Positions 42,964 through 56,851 of a stretch of DNA of 64,000 nucleotides are shown here, piece after piece. How positions within the stretch are numbered: the first letter of the stretch is position 1; each line of letters starts with the position of its first letter. The translations under genes and the position numbers were made by a program. Origin of the DNA: Istiophorus platypterus (taxonomy: Eukaryota > Chordata > Actinopteri > Istiophoriformes > Istiophoridae); assembly GCA_016859345.1 (NCBI GenBank), contig CM029112.1, positions 14,210,089 through 14,274,088 on the forward strand, in the 5' to 3' direction. The notes under the pieces were generated by a model. That model was not told the DNA's origin and ran no database searches. It was given only the letters and a program-made list of their open reading frames with translations.

Positions 42964-44676
42964 TCACCATCCAAAACGAGACACCAGCTTGCTCTGGTCG
43001 TCCAAGTCTTTCTGAACCTTCTTCCTCATGTAGAAGATGGGACAATCCCGGCTGCGGAGGAGGAAGGAGGAACAGTGTTACTGGACATTAGGGCTGCCAG
43101 TTTATGCTAAGCATACTTCTGCAATAAACACTCAGGTGTACTAAATGTGTAATTGTGTACTGTATATGTACCTGGTACAGAGAACATCCTCATGGAGGGA
43201 GCCTTGACATCGCTGACACTGAGTCCACAGACGAGAGAAACGTTCCTCCAGTGTGTTGAGGTGAAAGATCTGCAATTTGCAACCAAGACATTAGTAACAT
43301 ATTAGAAATTTGTTTTCTGACATTGTCCCCTAAATTCGTCTGTTAAAGTTAAAACAATGTAATGAAGAATTAACTGTCTTTGCTTAACTAGAGCTGTCAA
43401 TTTGGTAAAACGAAATTACAATTTAACCAGCACACTGGTCCATGGTAACGAGAAGTAAATAATTAAGAAATTACTCAATTTGATTTGATATTAAAATGGA
43501 CATTCTGCTTACTGTGTTAAACTCAATGTACCAAAATAAGTTTAATTATCTCCCTGAGGGCTGAAGAGCCACCAGAGGGTAATATGACAAACAGTAGACT
43601 GCCACTGCTGGAAAATAAGAAGTTAGAGCTTTCCTTCAAAGTACAACTGAGCTTGGGACTTTCACCAAATAAACCTCAGACCCCTACTTGTGAAAAGAAA
43701 CCTAAACCTAAATATGAAAGTATTAAGTCATTTAGCATCTTGCCTACCTCCTTTTGGTACAGCTCAGACTCCTTCTTCTTACAGAAATCACACACAGCCG
43801 CTACAATGAAACACATGTTAGATGTTGCACATATTGTTTAAGATTTCCATCTAAATGTAAAACTTTATGTAGTAAACTAAAGATGTACTAGTTGTATGCC
43901 AAGACATGAAGAGCTATAATCAAAAGCAAAACATCCTGTTATAAAGAAAGTTTTGCCTAAGCACAAAGGAGATGTCAAAGTAGAGAGAAAAATCTTCAAA
44001 TACTGAGCAGACATACTGTCTGTCTTGAGCACAGCTTTGCAGCCAATACAGGTGCTCCTCTTCTGAGCGAATGCCATGAGGCCCCCAACCTTCGAGGTCA
44101 ACACGGTTTTACACCGTGTGTGGTCACCCTCTGAAAGACATGACAAAATAAACAGTGACATTAAGATCAGTCCAAAAAAGCGCAAGAGCCAGTTAAGTTT
44201 CATTTATTTTAACTAGTGCATCTTCATTACATCTTCTGGTAAGAATATTACTGTTTTCTACATTTCTTGACTGAACTGTGTAGCACTAATGTAGACAATG
44301 TTACATTTGAGTCCCAGGATCCCTACATATGCTGATTACTTTGATGAATAATCTATATATTATTAATCAGTAGTTTATGCTTTAAAAATATTAAGAATGA
44401 TGAGAAATGTTCAAAAGCTAATTATCAAATCAATGATGTGTGTGTGTGTGTGTGTGTGGACTCACTGAGTAGGATGCTCTCTGCCTTGCTCTCTCCCAGG
44501 ATGGGCTCAAATATTCTCAGCAGGGGCTTGGACAGCTGCTGTTCCAGGTAGTATTGTGTGTCAATGGGAATATTGTTCTCCAGCACATAGATCGGGTCCT
44601 GAAGTGACATGGTCAGTATTATTGGCAAATACTTATTATAAAGGAAAGGGGCTGCACAGATGACACAAACATACAG

Positions 44677-44707
<31 letters not shown>

Positions 44708-47700
44708 AATCAAAGATGACACTACAGACCTCTGACTTCATGTAGGCTGCTGCTCCCTTTGCAGCCCTTATGATGACGTATGGAACTCGGTCTCCCAGGT
44801 TGGGGGCGCTTCCAGCATCTCTTTTCCTCATCCTGTAAAACATCGATAATAATAAGTCAGTCCACCCATATGACACACACATAACATTTCCCCTTTTAGC
44901 ATTATTTGACATAAAATGTTTGATTTTCTGGGAGATGGTTAATCAGACCTCTCTGCCAGCTCCACGTGTGCCTGTTTGCCAGCGTACTCCTGGGCAGTAC
45001 GTGTTAGCTCCTTGGTGATGACCAGCTGGCTGATGTCGATGCGGTTGCACAGCAGGTCTGAGATCACCTCTTTGGCATGAGCCACTGCACCCTGCGGATC
45101 CCTAAAAACACATCACATTTTCTATCATTAGTTTTACATCGTATTAACAGCTCTGGTTGAGGTTCAACAAATAAGACAGAAAGTGGGCTGAGTGACTAAA
45201 ATCTTGAGTTTAGCTCTTTTCAGAAACCAAAAGTTGATCAAATAAACGCAAATGGTTTATGTCCCAAATGTCCCTACAACTGCCTACAGTTACAGTCACC
45301 TATGACAGTGCCAAACATATAACCTCCTTCTTAGCTCCCATGGTTGACAACACTCTTCACCATATTCAAAAATCAACATACTTTGTAAAAAAGGTTCTAG
45401 GTTATTACATGACAACATCTTTCATAATGGAACCAACCTTAACCAGGACCAGATATGTGAACTGCTTGATCTCTGTCTGAATAATACCAAATTTCTAGTA
45501 AAACAGCGTTTTACAAACAGAGCATGGTTGTGCCTGGGCTTTCCAGTATCCCCTATTGTGGCCAATCTATACATGGAGGAAGTGGAAAACAGGGCCTTTA
45601 ACTCTTTCAAGGTAACAGCACCAAGTCACTGGGTCAGGTATGTGGATGACACATGGGTGGAAAATATAACCCAGGAAGTGCAAGCATTTACTGTACACAT
45701 CAACTCAGAGGTCAGAAAAATTAAGTTCACGCAAGTTAGCCTTTTTTGGACAGACTGAAGAAGACAGGAGCCTCAGCACTGAAGTATACAGGAAACCCAC
45801 ACACACAGACTAGTAACCTGCTATTCAACTCTCACCACCCATTGACAACACAAGTTAATAATTATCAGAGCCCTGCAACACCAAACTGATAATGGTCCTA
45901 CAAGTACACAGGCCCGAGAGAAGGAAAACCAACACCTGAAGGATGCCCTGAAAGCCTGTGGATACCCTAACTGGACCTTTGTGAAAACAGCTACAAGGTC
46001 CAGGAACAACATCAACACTGCTGGTAGTGAGGAAAAGAACAGACAGAATAACACTGTCATCTCTTATGTGTCTGGAGTACATGAGAAATTCAGGGGTATC
46101 TTCAAAAATCCCCACAGGTGTTTTCCAAACCTAGCAACCAACCTGGGAAGAACTGGTGCTTCCCAAACACTGCACACCACACGTCCGAAAAAAGCAATGT
46201 AGTGCATGCAATCCAACACAGTGAGAAATCCACAGACCTATATACTGGTGAAACTAAACAACCATTAAACAAACGTATGGTTCAACACAGGAGGGCCATC
46301 TCCTCGGGACGAGACTAAGCAGTTTACATACACCTGAAGGACAAGGGACAGTCATTCAATGATCACAATGTACATATTGTAAACAGGGAAGATAGGTAGT
46401 TTGAAAGTGAAGGAGGTCATCTATGTCATAGCAGAGAAACCATACCTCAACAGTTGAGGAGGTCTACGACACCACCTATCCACACCTATAATGCTGTCCT
46501 TCCATCTCTTCCCAGGAGATTAAACAAACACTAACACTCGGGCTTAGGTGACTTTAATGACTCTAACGACTGACGACACTTTGGTATCACCACCAAGGCT
46601 AAATATATGGGTTTCCCCCCCAGCCAGTCAGAACCGAAGAAGCCACTTGGATGAGAGGTGAAATGTCTTCGAGATGTCTTCTAGTCCAGTTGCCCTTGAC
46701 TTAATTTTTCTTGGACACGGGAGTACCTCTAAAAAAAAAACAACAAAGGAAGCCCCCCCAAAAAAAACAAAAAACCAAAACACTGATGTGTAATGAGAAT
46801 GTGTGTGTACCGGTCTATGAGGATTTTCTGCAGACAGGTGTTGATAAGGTTAGCCACCAGAGGGCAGTTGTCTCTTCGGACAGTCTCAATGCCTTTGCAG
46901 TCCATTTTGTCATGTGTGTCTGCACTGGAGGCAAAATACAGGCCTGCATAGCGCTTCTTGTTGATCAGCAGGTATGGGTAGTACACCTGTGGAAGTGACA
47001 AAAAAAAAAAAAAAAAAAACATCTCTTGAGCCAAGAAGCCACTGCATCTTTCCCATGGTCCCAAACACTTACTCAATGCAATTTGAAACATTTGCTTGCC
47101 TCCTGACGACAAGTGCTGCTCCATGTCTTACTTATCCTCCGAGTTCATATTAAATATTTAACTAATGTGTTTTTGGACAACAATTTTTCATCTACATACT
47201 ACAGGAGGATATTAGTCATTGTGGTGTTATTTTTTGAGTGCCACTGCTGATCTAGTTCTCAGTTGTCTCCACCCACTTGGGTTTCGGCAGGGTAACCATG
47301 TTAAATTTATGACTTGAAATCCTTTTATTAAAAGAGTTGCTCCTGTTGAATAAATAGCTAAATGTACTATTTTGTATTACACGTAATTTAGATATATATG
47401 TGTCATATTCTCAGCTCATCGGATGTCAAACCTAAGTCCTGGTGAAATTGGTGTGTAGTTACTGTAACAGAAAGAATAAACCTTACTCATCATTATTAAC
47501 AGACACAACTCAACTACAAATTCCACAACAAGTGTGTTGATAAATGGACTAGACTGAAATTGTACCTTTTCAAACTCCAGTTTGATGGGCGGTGTAAAAT
47601 GGGACGACACCCACTCGGCTGCCTCCCTCCCGATATCCATGGCCTCCCTTACTGTTGCAACTCCAAGCTTAACCATCACAGAGTCTGTGTCCCCATAAAT

Positions 47701-50700
47701 TACCTTAACAGATTAAAAAAAAAAAGCCACAGACACAAATATCAGTGTTAAAAAAGGAAAGAAAAAGACAAGAGTTTGGTTCAGTGTTAGTAGAAGGCAG
47801 CCATGTGTATTCCTCACCTTGGCATCCCCTTGGTAACCATTAGAAATGGTGTACTGAGACTCCACCAGCTGTTTGGTTTGCTCAATCATCCGCCTTCCAA
47901 AACCTGTGACACTCTGGATGAGACAAGACAAGAGTTAATTAAGTTTCTAACTAAATTATCTGCGGTGTTGGAATACACCGTCATTGTCCATGGAACGAAA
48001 CCCTCAGCCAAATTAGAGGTCATGAGTTTAAATGACTGAGAAAAATATCTGGCTAAACTGCTCATGGAGTTCTCGCTACTGTGTTGGTGTTGTATATCTA
48101 TCTAGGTCAACAAAACAGCAGTAAACAGTCTGTTGCAGTTCATGTTTAGACTTACAGTTAGTATTTGTGTTTATTACTTTACATTTCTCCCTCCACCTGT
48201 GCTGCTGTTTCTATTGCAACACTTATCTTTGCCCTACATCTTTGCTGTTTACAGCTTGTGCTACTTCTTATCTGTGCAGAACAGTGGGAGAGCTACACTA
48301 AGTCAAATGGGAACAACTTAATTTAGGATGAAAGACAAATAGTTTTGTAGGGCCCGAACTGTAAACATTTGATATGTTTAAAAGTTGATTTGGAGTACAA
48401 AAATCCAATCACATAACCTTTGATCCTCCTTTTGGATGTGCATGCTGGATTTTTTTCAAATTCTACTTTTCTGAAAACAGAGACTGGCTGCATTTGAAAA
48501 CACAGGGCTCCTTATGCTAACCAATGCAATTGAAATGTAAGCAAGGCCACAGTGCTCTTTATTTGAAGATTATCACAGTAATTACAGTATATAAAATCAC
48601 AGTATGTAAACATGTAATCATATGGTGCAGTCACTTGTATCAGGTCTGAACAAGATAATTATTCAAGAATTGTCATAAAGAGTCAAGTGCTCACCTGGGA
48701 GATCTCTAGGCACGGCAGCTTGCCCACCTGGGCCCCTGTGAAGCCGTAGACAGAGTTTGCACTGATTTTGAGAGCCAGCTGGCGGCCATCAAGTACCTGC
48801 TTCTTGAAAGGGTCAGTTTCCTTCTTCAACTCTGCTTTGGCCCTGTGGAAAGAACAAGAGAAAAGCTGAAAAGGAAGTCACATCTGGCTGATTTATAGGC
48901 ACAACAACAATAAGTTTATCTGCACTATATTATCTAACTCATAAAAATATTTATTTTCCAAGTTGTATTTTTCCAGAGTAAATCTGAATATTTTTACAGC
49001 AAGAGGAAACATGTTAAACACTACTTGTGATCAGAGGATTAAAAAGTTAACAAGTTTTAGCAGAATATTAAAATTTTAAGGTACCATTGCGCTGAAAGTT
49101 TGTGGCAAACTGATAACTATTAACTCGCATTCAGGTCTTTTTCTTGTTGTGATTCATTTAAACCAATTAGAACCTCTTTCTGGCAGACAGCAGGTTCTCC
49201 AGGATCTCAGGTAGAAGTCCTTTCCTCAACGAGCTCTTCACAAACTGATCACCAGTCGGAGTCTTGATGAAGTCCTCAGGTGACAGGCTAAGGACACAAC
49301 CACCTCAGTTATTATTTCACTTTATCAAAACTAGACATTATTTGACTTGTCATAAAGACACAATGAATTAATGAAGGATCGATGAATTAAACTAGCGTAA
49401 AATGCACCAAGTTGTGTTGATGCATTTCAGTGTTTCATGTACAAAAGTCTGTAAGGAAGACTATATTGAGGGGAAACTAAAGCTTTTTGGATCCATTTCT
49501 ACCCTTCATAACTTCCATGATTTTGAGACGTATTTACTGTCAACTCAAGTTGCTCTCAAATTAGGAAAAAAGTGAACCAACAAAAGCAAAGTAAATGCAG
49601 ATTCTCGAGATAACCTCACATAGAGTAAAGAAAAAGAAATGCTCACCCTAGTCTCTCTGCTGATCCCTTCTGCAATAGAGTGGTGTAGCACAGATTGTGG
49701 GCCATCATGATGGACGGATACAAAGAAGAGAAATCCAGGGTGGCAATGGGAACACTGTAATACCTACACGGCGATGAAGGAGATGATGGAAAGAAATATG
49801 ACAAACTTGCCTCTAAAATAACATTAAAACCAAGAGAGGGCCGGAGAGCAGACGTACACTTACATAAACAAACATCGGACATGCTTACCCTTTCTCTGGC
49901 TCAATGACAGTTGCTCCAGTGTAGTCTTCTCCTCCCTCTGTCTTTACAACAGGCATGACCAGGTCCTGTTTCATGGCCTTAGCACGTACAGATAATTTCA
50001 GTTTTTATCTTTAAATCTGCATAGATCCACTAACACATAGATCCCATGTGTTTGTCTGTTACCTGTCGCAGCAGCTGAGAGACAACTTTGATCTGCTGTC
50101 CTCTTGACAGCAGGTATGCGAGAGGCACACCTGTCACTCTGGCCATCTCCATGTAGTTAATCACACACATCAGCTTCTGCAGAAGACGCAGTGGGAGATA
50201 TGCGTCTTTCAGGCAGTATACAGCCAGACGTCTGCGAGTCTGTTCATTGCCATTCTGGGATGGAGAAAAAGGGGAGAACGACAGATGAGTGAAAATAGGA
50301 ACAACTCAATTTAAGTTTTTTTTCAAGATGCTTACATTTTTTTTGGGACTTCAATGAAGAAAAACAATCCAAATGTTAATATAAGGACTAATGAAGGCAG
50401 TCAAATCTGCAGAACTCTTGAAGACAGCCAGCTCTCTTCCAGGTACATCAAGGTTACCTGCAGATCTGTGATGATAGAGTGCTGAACATCCTCCTTCTGT
50501 TCTTGCAGGAAGTGGAAACTCACAGCATTTAGTGTGTATGAGCGCAGTTTATAGTCCCGGAGGAGCACCTGATCAGACAGACACACCAGACAGTTTATAC
50601 TCAGTCTGTTTTTTCCCCGAAAACATTCTAATCTAAGCAATGCACCACATATTACCTGTATGGTAAGTTAACTATTGTTTAATTATAATTTAAAATACTA

Positions 50701-53700
50701 AGTGCTGACCTGCAGTAGATCAAACTGAACCCGGCCCTCCATGTTAATAGACTTATTCTCTCTGCGGCCCATCTGCTTGCTCTGGAAGTTTAGTTCTCGC
50801 AAGACTGACTTGATTCCTCGCACTCGGCCCAAGTATGGAAACAGATTCACCTAAACACCAAAGAGCATGTTTTATTAAACTGGAATGTTGTAGTCCAAAC
50901 ATAAAAGGGAGATATGCAGTATTTCCACAACATATAAATTTTGCAGAGGTAGAAAAAGTGATACTTAATAGATGCTTAATTGCCAAAAAACTTTTAGACT
51001 TTGGTACCAGATAAAAGTGGGAAAATTAAATGTTGCCTAAATCTAACCTTTAAAGTAGCTGCTCTGTTGAGTAAGTAGGGAAAGTCAAAGTTTTGAATAT
51101 TGTATCCTGTGATGATGTCTGGGTCCACGGTCCTCAAAAACTCCGCCCAGCTCTGCTCACACAGACATTAAAAGATGCAGACTAGAGTGACAGATGTACA
51201 ACAAATCATTACAAAAGGGAGCAAAGAAAACACCGAAATGTGGTTGTGGTTTTTTTTTTCAGTGCCTTGCTAAAGCCGGCATATTTACCTGCAGTAGCAG
51301 TTTCTCCTGTGTGAAGCACAATATCTGAGAGCCAACAATGCTGGCACAGGACTGGAGGGTGAAGACAGTGCGAATGAAGGGCTCTGTCTCACCCTGACGC
51401 TGGACCATGGATGCTATCTGAATCACAGGGTCTTTGTCTGGCTCTGGGAAAATTCCTGGAAAGAAAAACGTTAACATCCAAGTCAAACTCTGCATTTGGT
51501 TTTCATAAACTATAATCTGGCCTTGTTTATGTTTAAAAGTATGCTTGAGTAATACACTGCATTTGCGTTTAATGAGAATCAGAGCGATAAGCCCCACCTT
51601 TTCTTCCTGCACACTCAATGTCAAAGCTCAGGACCCTCAGGGGTGCGATCCTCTGCCAATCTCCCTCCGCTGGGTGACTTATCAAATCTGTCCATCCCAC
51701 ATCCACCTCATACTGACACAAGGACTCCTGGAGGGAAAAATAGGGGAGAGAGTTCACAAACACTGTCAATATAAGCCAGGCAACACAAATTGCATGATGG
51801 CACAAGAAAGTGACCAATGTAGTAGGACAGCCATTTGAAGTACTACTGAGCAGCACAAAGAGTCATGTAGTTAAGAAATAAACAAGACCTACCTTGCCCG
51901 GGTAATGAGAATCTGTGGTCCCTGTGCTCTTCTCCTCACGCACACTGTACTTGCCTTTGGGAAGTTCAATCCAGCAGCATCCCACCACATCACTGTCCAC
52001 CATGAACCTGACGACACAGAGAGAGGTTCATTAAGATGAAAAATACAGTACCATGTTTACTTATTAGCCATTTTGTGAGAAAGCTAATTATAAGAATCAA
52101 TATCTTCAGTTACAGCAGGAAGGATTCTCGGATGGAAACCCGGACTAAAAACTGCAACCTGTTTAATCTGACAAATGAAAGAACACCATATTCGGTACAA
52201 ACACCATGCTTAACTCTATTTCTTTTTTTAAAAATTCCTAAGATAAACTTCATGGTTATTTTAAATACACCAAAGGTTGTATTAGTATAGCTTCAACCCG
52301 CCGTATCAGTGTGTTAAGTAGAATTTGTATAGCACAAACACCTGATTTCAAAGTCTATATTAGCCTCATAGGATTGGTAATTGTGGCTTGGGAAATGTCC
52401 AAACTTAAAGCCCTGCTCAAGCAGTCTTTTCGCAGGGGCGATGAGACGAGGCATTGCCATGGTTATTCGCAAGAAATCCAGACTGTGTTTCCCGTGGTAA
52501 CCATACATACCTGTAGGATAAGGAAAAAAGAAGCTTAGATGCAAAAAAAGGGGATAAAAGCATAATCAGAGTATTTCATTAGTGCATTACAGAGTACATC
52601 ATCCATTAGAGCTTCATATATGTATGTCAATCTATTACTAGATGTCCTTTGTAACTAGGATCAGCCTTCTCGTTTACAATAGTTTGATCAAAGAACCTTA
52701 TTTTTAGAGTCTTTGAGAATCCCTGTACATATCAAACTGACAACAATCCCTTGTACTCACTCTCTTTTTGGGTGATGTCCACAGCCAACACTGTGACAGC
52801 GATGTTGTCCTTATTGGAACGCATGTCCTTCAGGACAGCAGAGTTCAACTCTCTTTTAAACTCCCCCAGATAATTAGATGTGAACCCTTTATGAAGAAAA
52901 CAGAAAGAGGGAAAAAGTGTGGGAAAAACAAGGAATCATGGAATTTACTAATTGAACTAAAATCACATCCCAAAGCCATTGAAGAAGTTCCCACGAATGT
53001 GTTGCACTTGTAGGTTGCTTCGCTTTCACTTTCTTTCCAGTTCATCCCAAACCAACTCAATGGGATTTAAGTCTGGAGACTGTGTTGGATTTCCATCATT
53101 AGAAGCCACTGTCTGGTTCAGTTCTTCTAATGTTTTTGGGTCAATATCTTGCTGTAGGATGAACCTCTGACCAACCAGTCTGTCTTCCTTTGTTAGTTGC
53201 CTTTTTTTCACCATTATGACAGAAACATACAGTACTACTTCTTGCTGTACATAATTTCCTGATGATTCTTCAGATCAGATAATTTACTTCCACTGCTGCA
53301 GGAAACATTTAAGTTAACCAATTTCTTAATCCTTGAGAAAGGGACTGTTGCTCTGAAATTTACATTCCTTTTTATTTTTTTGTGACTGTTTTTTAACCTC
53401 AGGCAACCTACACTCTACCTTTCTATTATTCAAGGTTATTCACTGAACTTGAACTGCTTAAATTTCAATAAAAACTGGAAAAATGGAGGTGTTCTGAAAG
53501 TTTTGATCGTTAATGTACATATTAACAAAACAATAACTACTCACCACTTGGTGCAGGAACATAGAAGTAAGGTGCAAAACCATGGACATGACAACAAACA
53601 CTATTGCCACTGTCTGTCACCCCAAACATCCGAATGATCGGGACTTTTCCCTGTAACTGGCCAGGCATGCCAGCCACTGCAGTCCCTGCATAATACAAAA

Positions 53701-54891
53701 ATTCAAACCAACTTTGATACCATTTCTTCTCACATACAGAAGTTGGGAATTGGTATAGGTAGATAAGTTGTACATTCTTATTTAGATCCAAACAAAAGAG
53801 AAGCAAAGATGACTCCAGTACAATGGTGATTTTTTTTTTAATTAATTGGTATGAGGCATTCAGATCCATATTTCTGAAAGCTCAAATCTTTGTGAAATAT
53901 TTGTAAAAAAGAAAATCTTTGTGAATCTGGAACTGCTCAAGATAATATGATTACCATCATTTATAACTGCTAAAAACAGCATACATCACAGAATTAAGTC
54001 TAGGTTATCTTGGTTCTGCTTCAACACAAGTCTTCTTTGATAATTACCTAAATAATAGTCAAGGTCAATCTGCTGAAACACCAAAGTATCAGATGATGGG
54101 TCCAGTGAAGGGGCATGAGGCCTCTGCCATCGAGGGTTAATGTTTGTTGAGAAGAGGTCACCTGACAGAACAAGGAGGTAAAACAGAAGTAGAAACGATG
54201 AATTATTTATGAAGCTAAGAACTGAGAGAATTATCAGAAGTTGAACCAACATAATAATAGTACTTTCCTGTGATAATAGTTAACTGGTTCAACTGTCACC
54301 ATTTATTATCAGAACACAGTTACACTATTCACAATGCAAAGCTATGCATGCTTCATTTACTCAAGGCATATCTGGATTACTTGATTAACACTTAATATGC
54401 TTAATTTGGCCATCCAGACTGATTTGTTAGAGCTACCAGACATACAGTTTATTTACTTTAAAATTTGAAAAATCAGTCTGTAAGATAAACATGATTGGTA
54501 TTCTACAGGTGGCTAGGATAGGAAGAATAGTGTATGCAATTGTTCTTTAAGACAAAGTTATGAGTTACGGAGACAGATTAAACCTTAAAACTTAACTGTA
54601 AGTCATTAGCATTTGTTAAACACATCTGCATATCATTAACACAAGTCCCTCTCTTCCTACACCAGGAAAACCATTTTACTTATGCTATTCTCTACAACAC
54701 TAACCTACGGGAATAACGTCATGGCCTGCCTGCCCCTCCGTCTCCTCTGCCTCCATCTCTGCATCTTCAAACATGGACAATTCCTCTTCAAACTGCGATG
54801 GACTGTCCTCCCAATCCCCAGCTGCTTTAACCCGTTTGGCCTGAGATGCGCCACCCATAAAGGGACCACCGTTGCGTCTTTTATAATCCAT
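42964..54891 (-). CDS. pold1: pold1: DNA polymerase delta catalytic subunit, 26 coding exons, 1105 aa
   Basis: Exons, 5' to 3' on the - strand: 54705-54891, 54048-54161, 53545-53685, 52761-52886, 52342-52510, 51893-52007, 51598-51727, 51289-51455, 51048-51152, 50710-50850, 50458-50568, 50063-50254, 49889-49977, 49647-49763, 49174-49287, 48695-48842, 47818-47913, 47566-47703, 46811-46986, 44949-45101, 44730-44832, 44466-44598, 44017-44130, 43748-43800, 43172-43269, 42964-43051. All are GT-AG and in phase; 3318 nt with stop, against 1107 aa in human. Pol delta synthesises the lagging strand with PCNA and proofreads. Visible: exonuclease motifs FDIE (about 319-322), YNIQNFDFPYLL and YCLKDAYLP; polymerase motif A DFSSLYPSIM, motif B KISANSVYGFTGA, motif C YGDTDS (about 757-762); C-terminal CysA (CIGC...CDFC) and the iron-sulfur-binding CysB (CQRC...CTSRDC). 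No catalytic residue is missing. It appears fully functional. Confidence 0.97.
45240..46710 (+). mobile_element. Dead Penelope-like retroelement inside a pold1 intron
   Basis: The element lies antisense to pold1 in the 1.7-kb intron 45102-46810. Pieces of a reverse transcriptase are readable in different frames: a VTVTYDSAKHITSFLAPMVD block near 45,290, then GFPVSPIVANLYMEEVE and the catalytic RYVDDTW near 45,640, then a RKPTHTD-like block near 45,795. About 450 bases later a GIY-YIG-type piece (DLYTGETKQPLNKRM) appears near 46,240. Reverse transcriptase followed by GIY-YIG endonuclease is diagnostic of Penelope-like elements. The 5' part is truncated and at least two frameshifts and stops separate the pieces, so it cannot move. 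The 3' end (GATGAGAGGTGAAATGTCTT near 46,650) resembles the tails of fish Penelope-like copies as I remember them. Confidence 0.85.
52960..53230 (-). mobile_element. Fragment of a Tc1-like transposase in a pold1 intron
   Basis: On the - strand the frame 53214-53026 ends in QSPDLNPIELVWDELERK, the hallmark C-terminal block of Tc1 transposases, preceded by LTKEDRLVGQRFILQQDIDPK, which joins parts that are further apart in an intact protein. It is a rearranged, dead remnant within pold1 intron 52887-53544 and in the same orientation as the gene. Confidence 0.75.
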
Positions 54892-56071
54892 GCCTACAAC
54901 GAAATTTGTAAGCAGAAGACATGTTAGGGAAGATGGTTAGAGAGAAAAAAAATTGAAAGAAAATGCTTAGCTCAGGTCCCTTAATGACAGCATTCAACAA
55001 GTATATTGAAAAAAGTAGATTCAAAATAAGAGAACTATTAAACGACGAGCTCCTCTTGTGCCACTTTAATAGCTTATTTACACCTGGAAAGAAAGAAAGA
55101 AACATTGAAAGACAACCAAGACATTGCTGTACATACAGTATGAAAGGCTGCACAGAAGAGAGAGGAAACTATGATTCAACTACAGGTATTATTTCCTTGT
55201 ACTGTCAGAATATACTGTAGTTGACACACGTTGCACATGCTTAGAGACTGTGCTGGCTATGGAAAGCTTACTGTGAACACTAGGTGAAACAAGTTACAGT
55301 GCCGTTAGTGATGAAAATGTTGTATACAATAACACAAGCACGGACAGTTTTCTTTGCGAGTGTGATAAAGTTCAATAACATGATAAAAAAGTACAATACA
55401 ATAAGTACAGCAACATGCTAAAGGAACCGTAAACAACACAAAAATGAGAACAAAGTAGCGTAAGGAAGAAAATGGCAAATCGGTGATGACCCGTAATAGA
55501 TATATTAAATTAAGCTTGAGGGGGAAAATCCAATACACTGGATGCACTGTGATTGGTAAGAGACTCCAAGGAAATGAGAGACACCTCTCTCCATTCCGCA
55601 CACGATGGAGTCCATCAGACATGTAACTGGTTTGGTTGTCCCCTGCTAACTTCGCACAACACTTAGAGAATACTGTCAATATCACAACCACAAACTGCTG
55701 TTAGCTGCGTTGCGTCCTGCCAAGGTTCTCGGTGCCATTTCGGTTAAGAGCCACCACGGCTGACGCGAAAAACTTTCCCAAGTGTCCACGGTATAAATTA
55801 AACATTTCTCTTTAAGACCTGGTATATAATAACTTCAAAAATTGCGGTGGTAAAGTTTATGCCGTGTTATTATTTTTTCTTTTTTTGGTTCAAACTAGTG
55901 CAGCTACTCCGTTGTGCAACGAGCTAAAGCATCGAGCTAGCAAGCGAAAGGTAAAGAAACAACAGTCTGGCGCCGAGACCGATCCTCGTTAACCTCGGCA
56001 CCGATCCCTCGCTGAAACCTGCCGACACAACAATCGGCGACTGGTCGCGTTTCTAAGGGGATTAAAGTTAC

Positions 56072-56340
56072 CTGTGGAAGTTACTTGTCCGACAACAGCC
56101 CCCAGAGATGACAACAGCTCCCGCCACTCGTCTTCAATTCGTGACCTCTCACCGGCGAAGGCGCGGAAAAACTCCGTTTGGTTATTCGGGCCCAATAGAA
56201 AAGGAGCGGACGATGACGACACGGCCAAGGCGGAAACGCGGTCGTAACGAGAAGCGGGAGACGGGCGAGGACTTGGCGGCACCTAGCGCTTTAAAAGGAC
56301 CGTGTGTTCCCGGCAAAATGACGTCAGAGCGTACGCGGCA
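56072..56340 (-). promoter_or_regulatory. pold1: pold1 promoter and untranslated first exon
   Basis: A consensus donor on the - strand (TTCCACAG then GTAACT, boundary at 56072) ends a leader exon that joins the acceptor two bases upstream of the start codon (exon 54705-54893). The surrounding DNA to about 56,340 is CpG-rich and TATA-less. E2F-like GC-rich sites such as TTGGCGGC (about 56,274) and a CCAATAG element (about 56,191) fit a replication gene, but are matches by eye only. Confidence 0.5.
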
Positions 56341-56531
56341 TCGAGGGAGGGAACGAGCGCTCCGCAGTCGGAGAAAACGCGAGTTTGATTTTTTATTTTG
56401 TGTTTTAAATAAACTACGTCTGATAACAAAAAAATCAATCTGCCCAAGGAAAATACCTTTCTGTGTTTTTTTAAGTTAAGGTATATACTTATACACACAG
56501 CAACCCTAGGGCGAACAAAGAGATATACACT

Positions 56532-56850
<319 letters not shown>

Positions 56851-56851
<1 letters not shown>

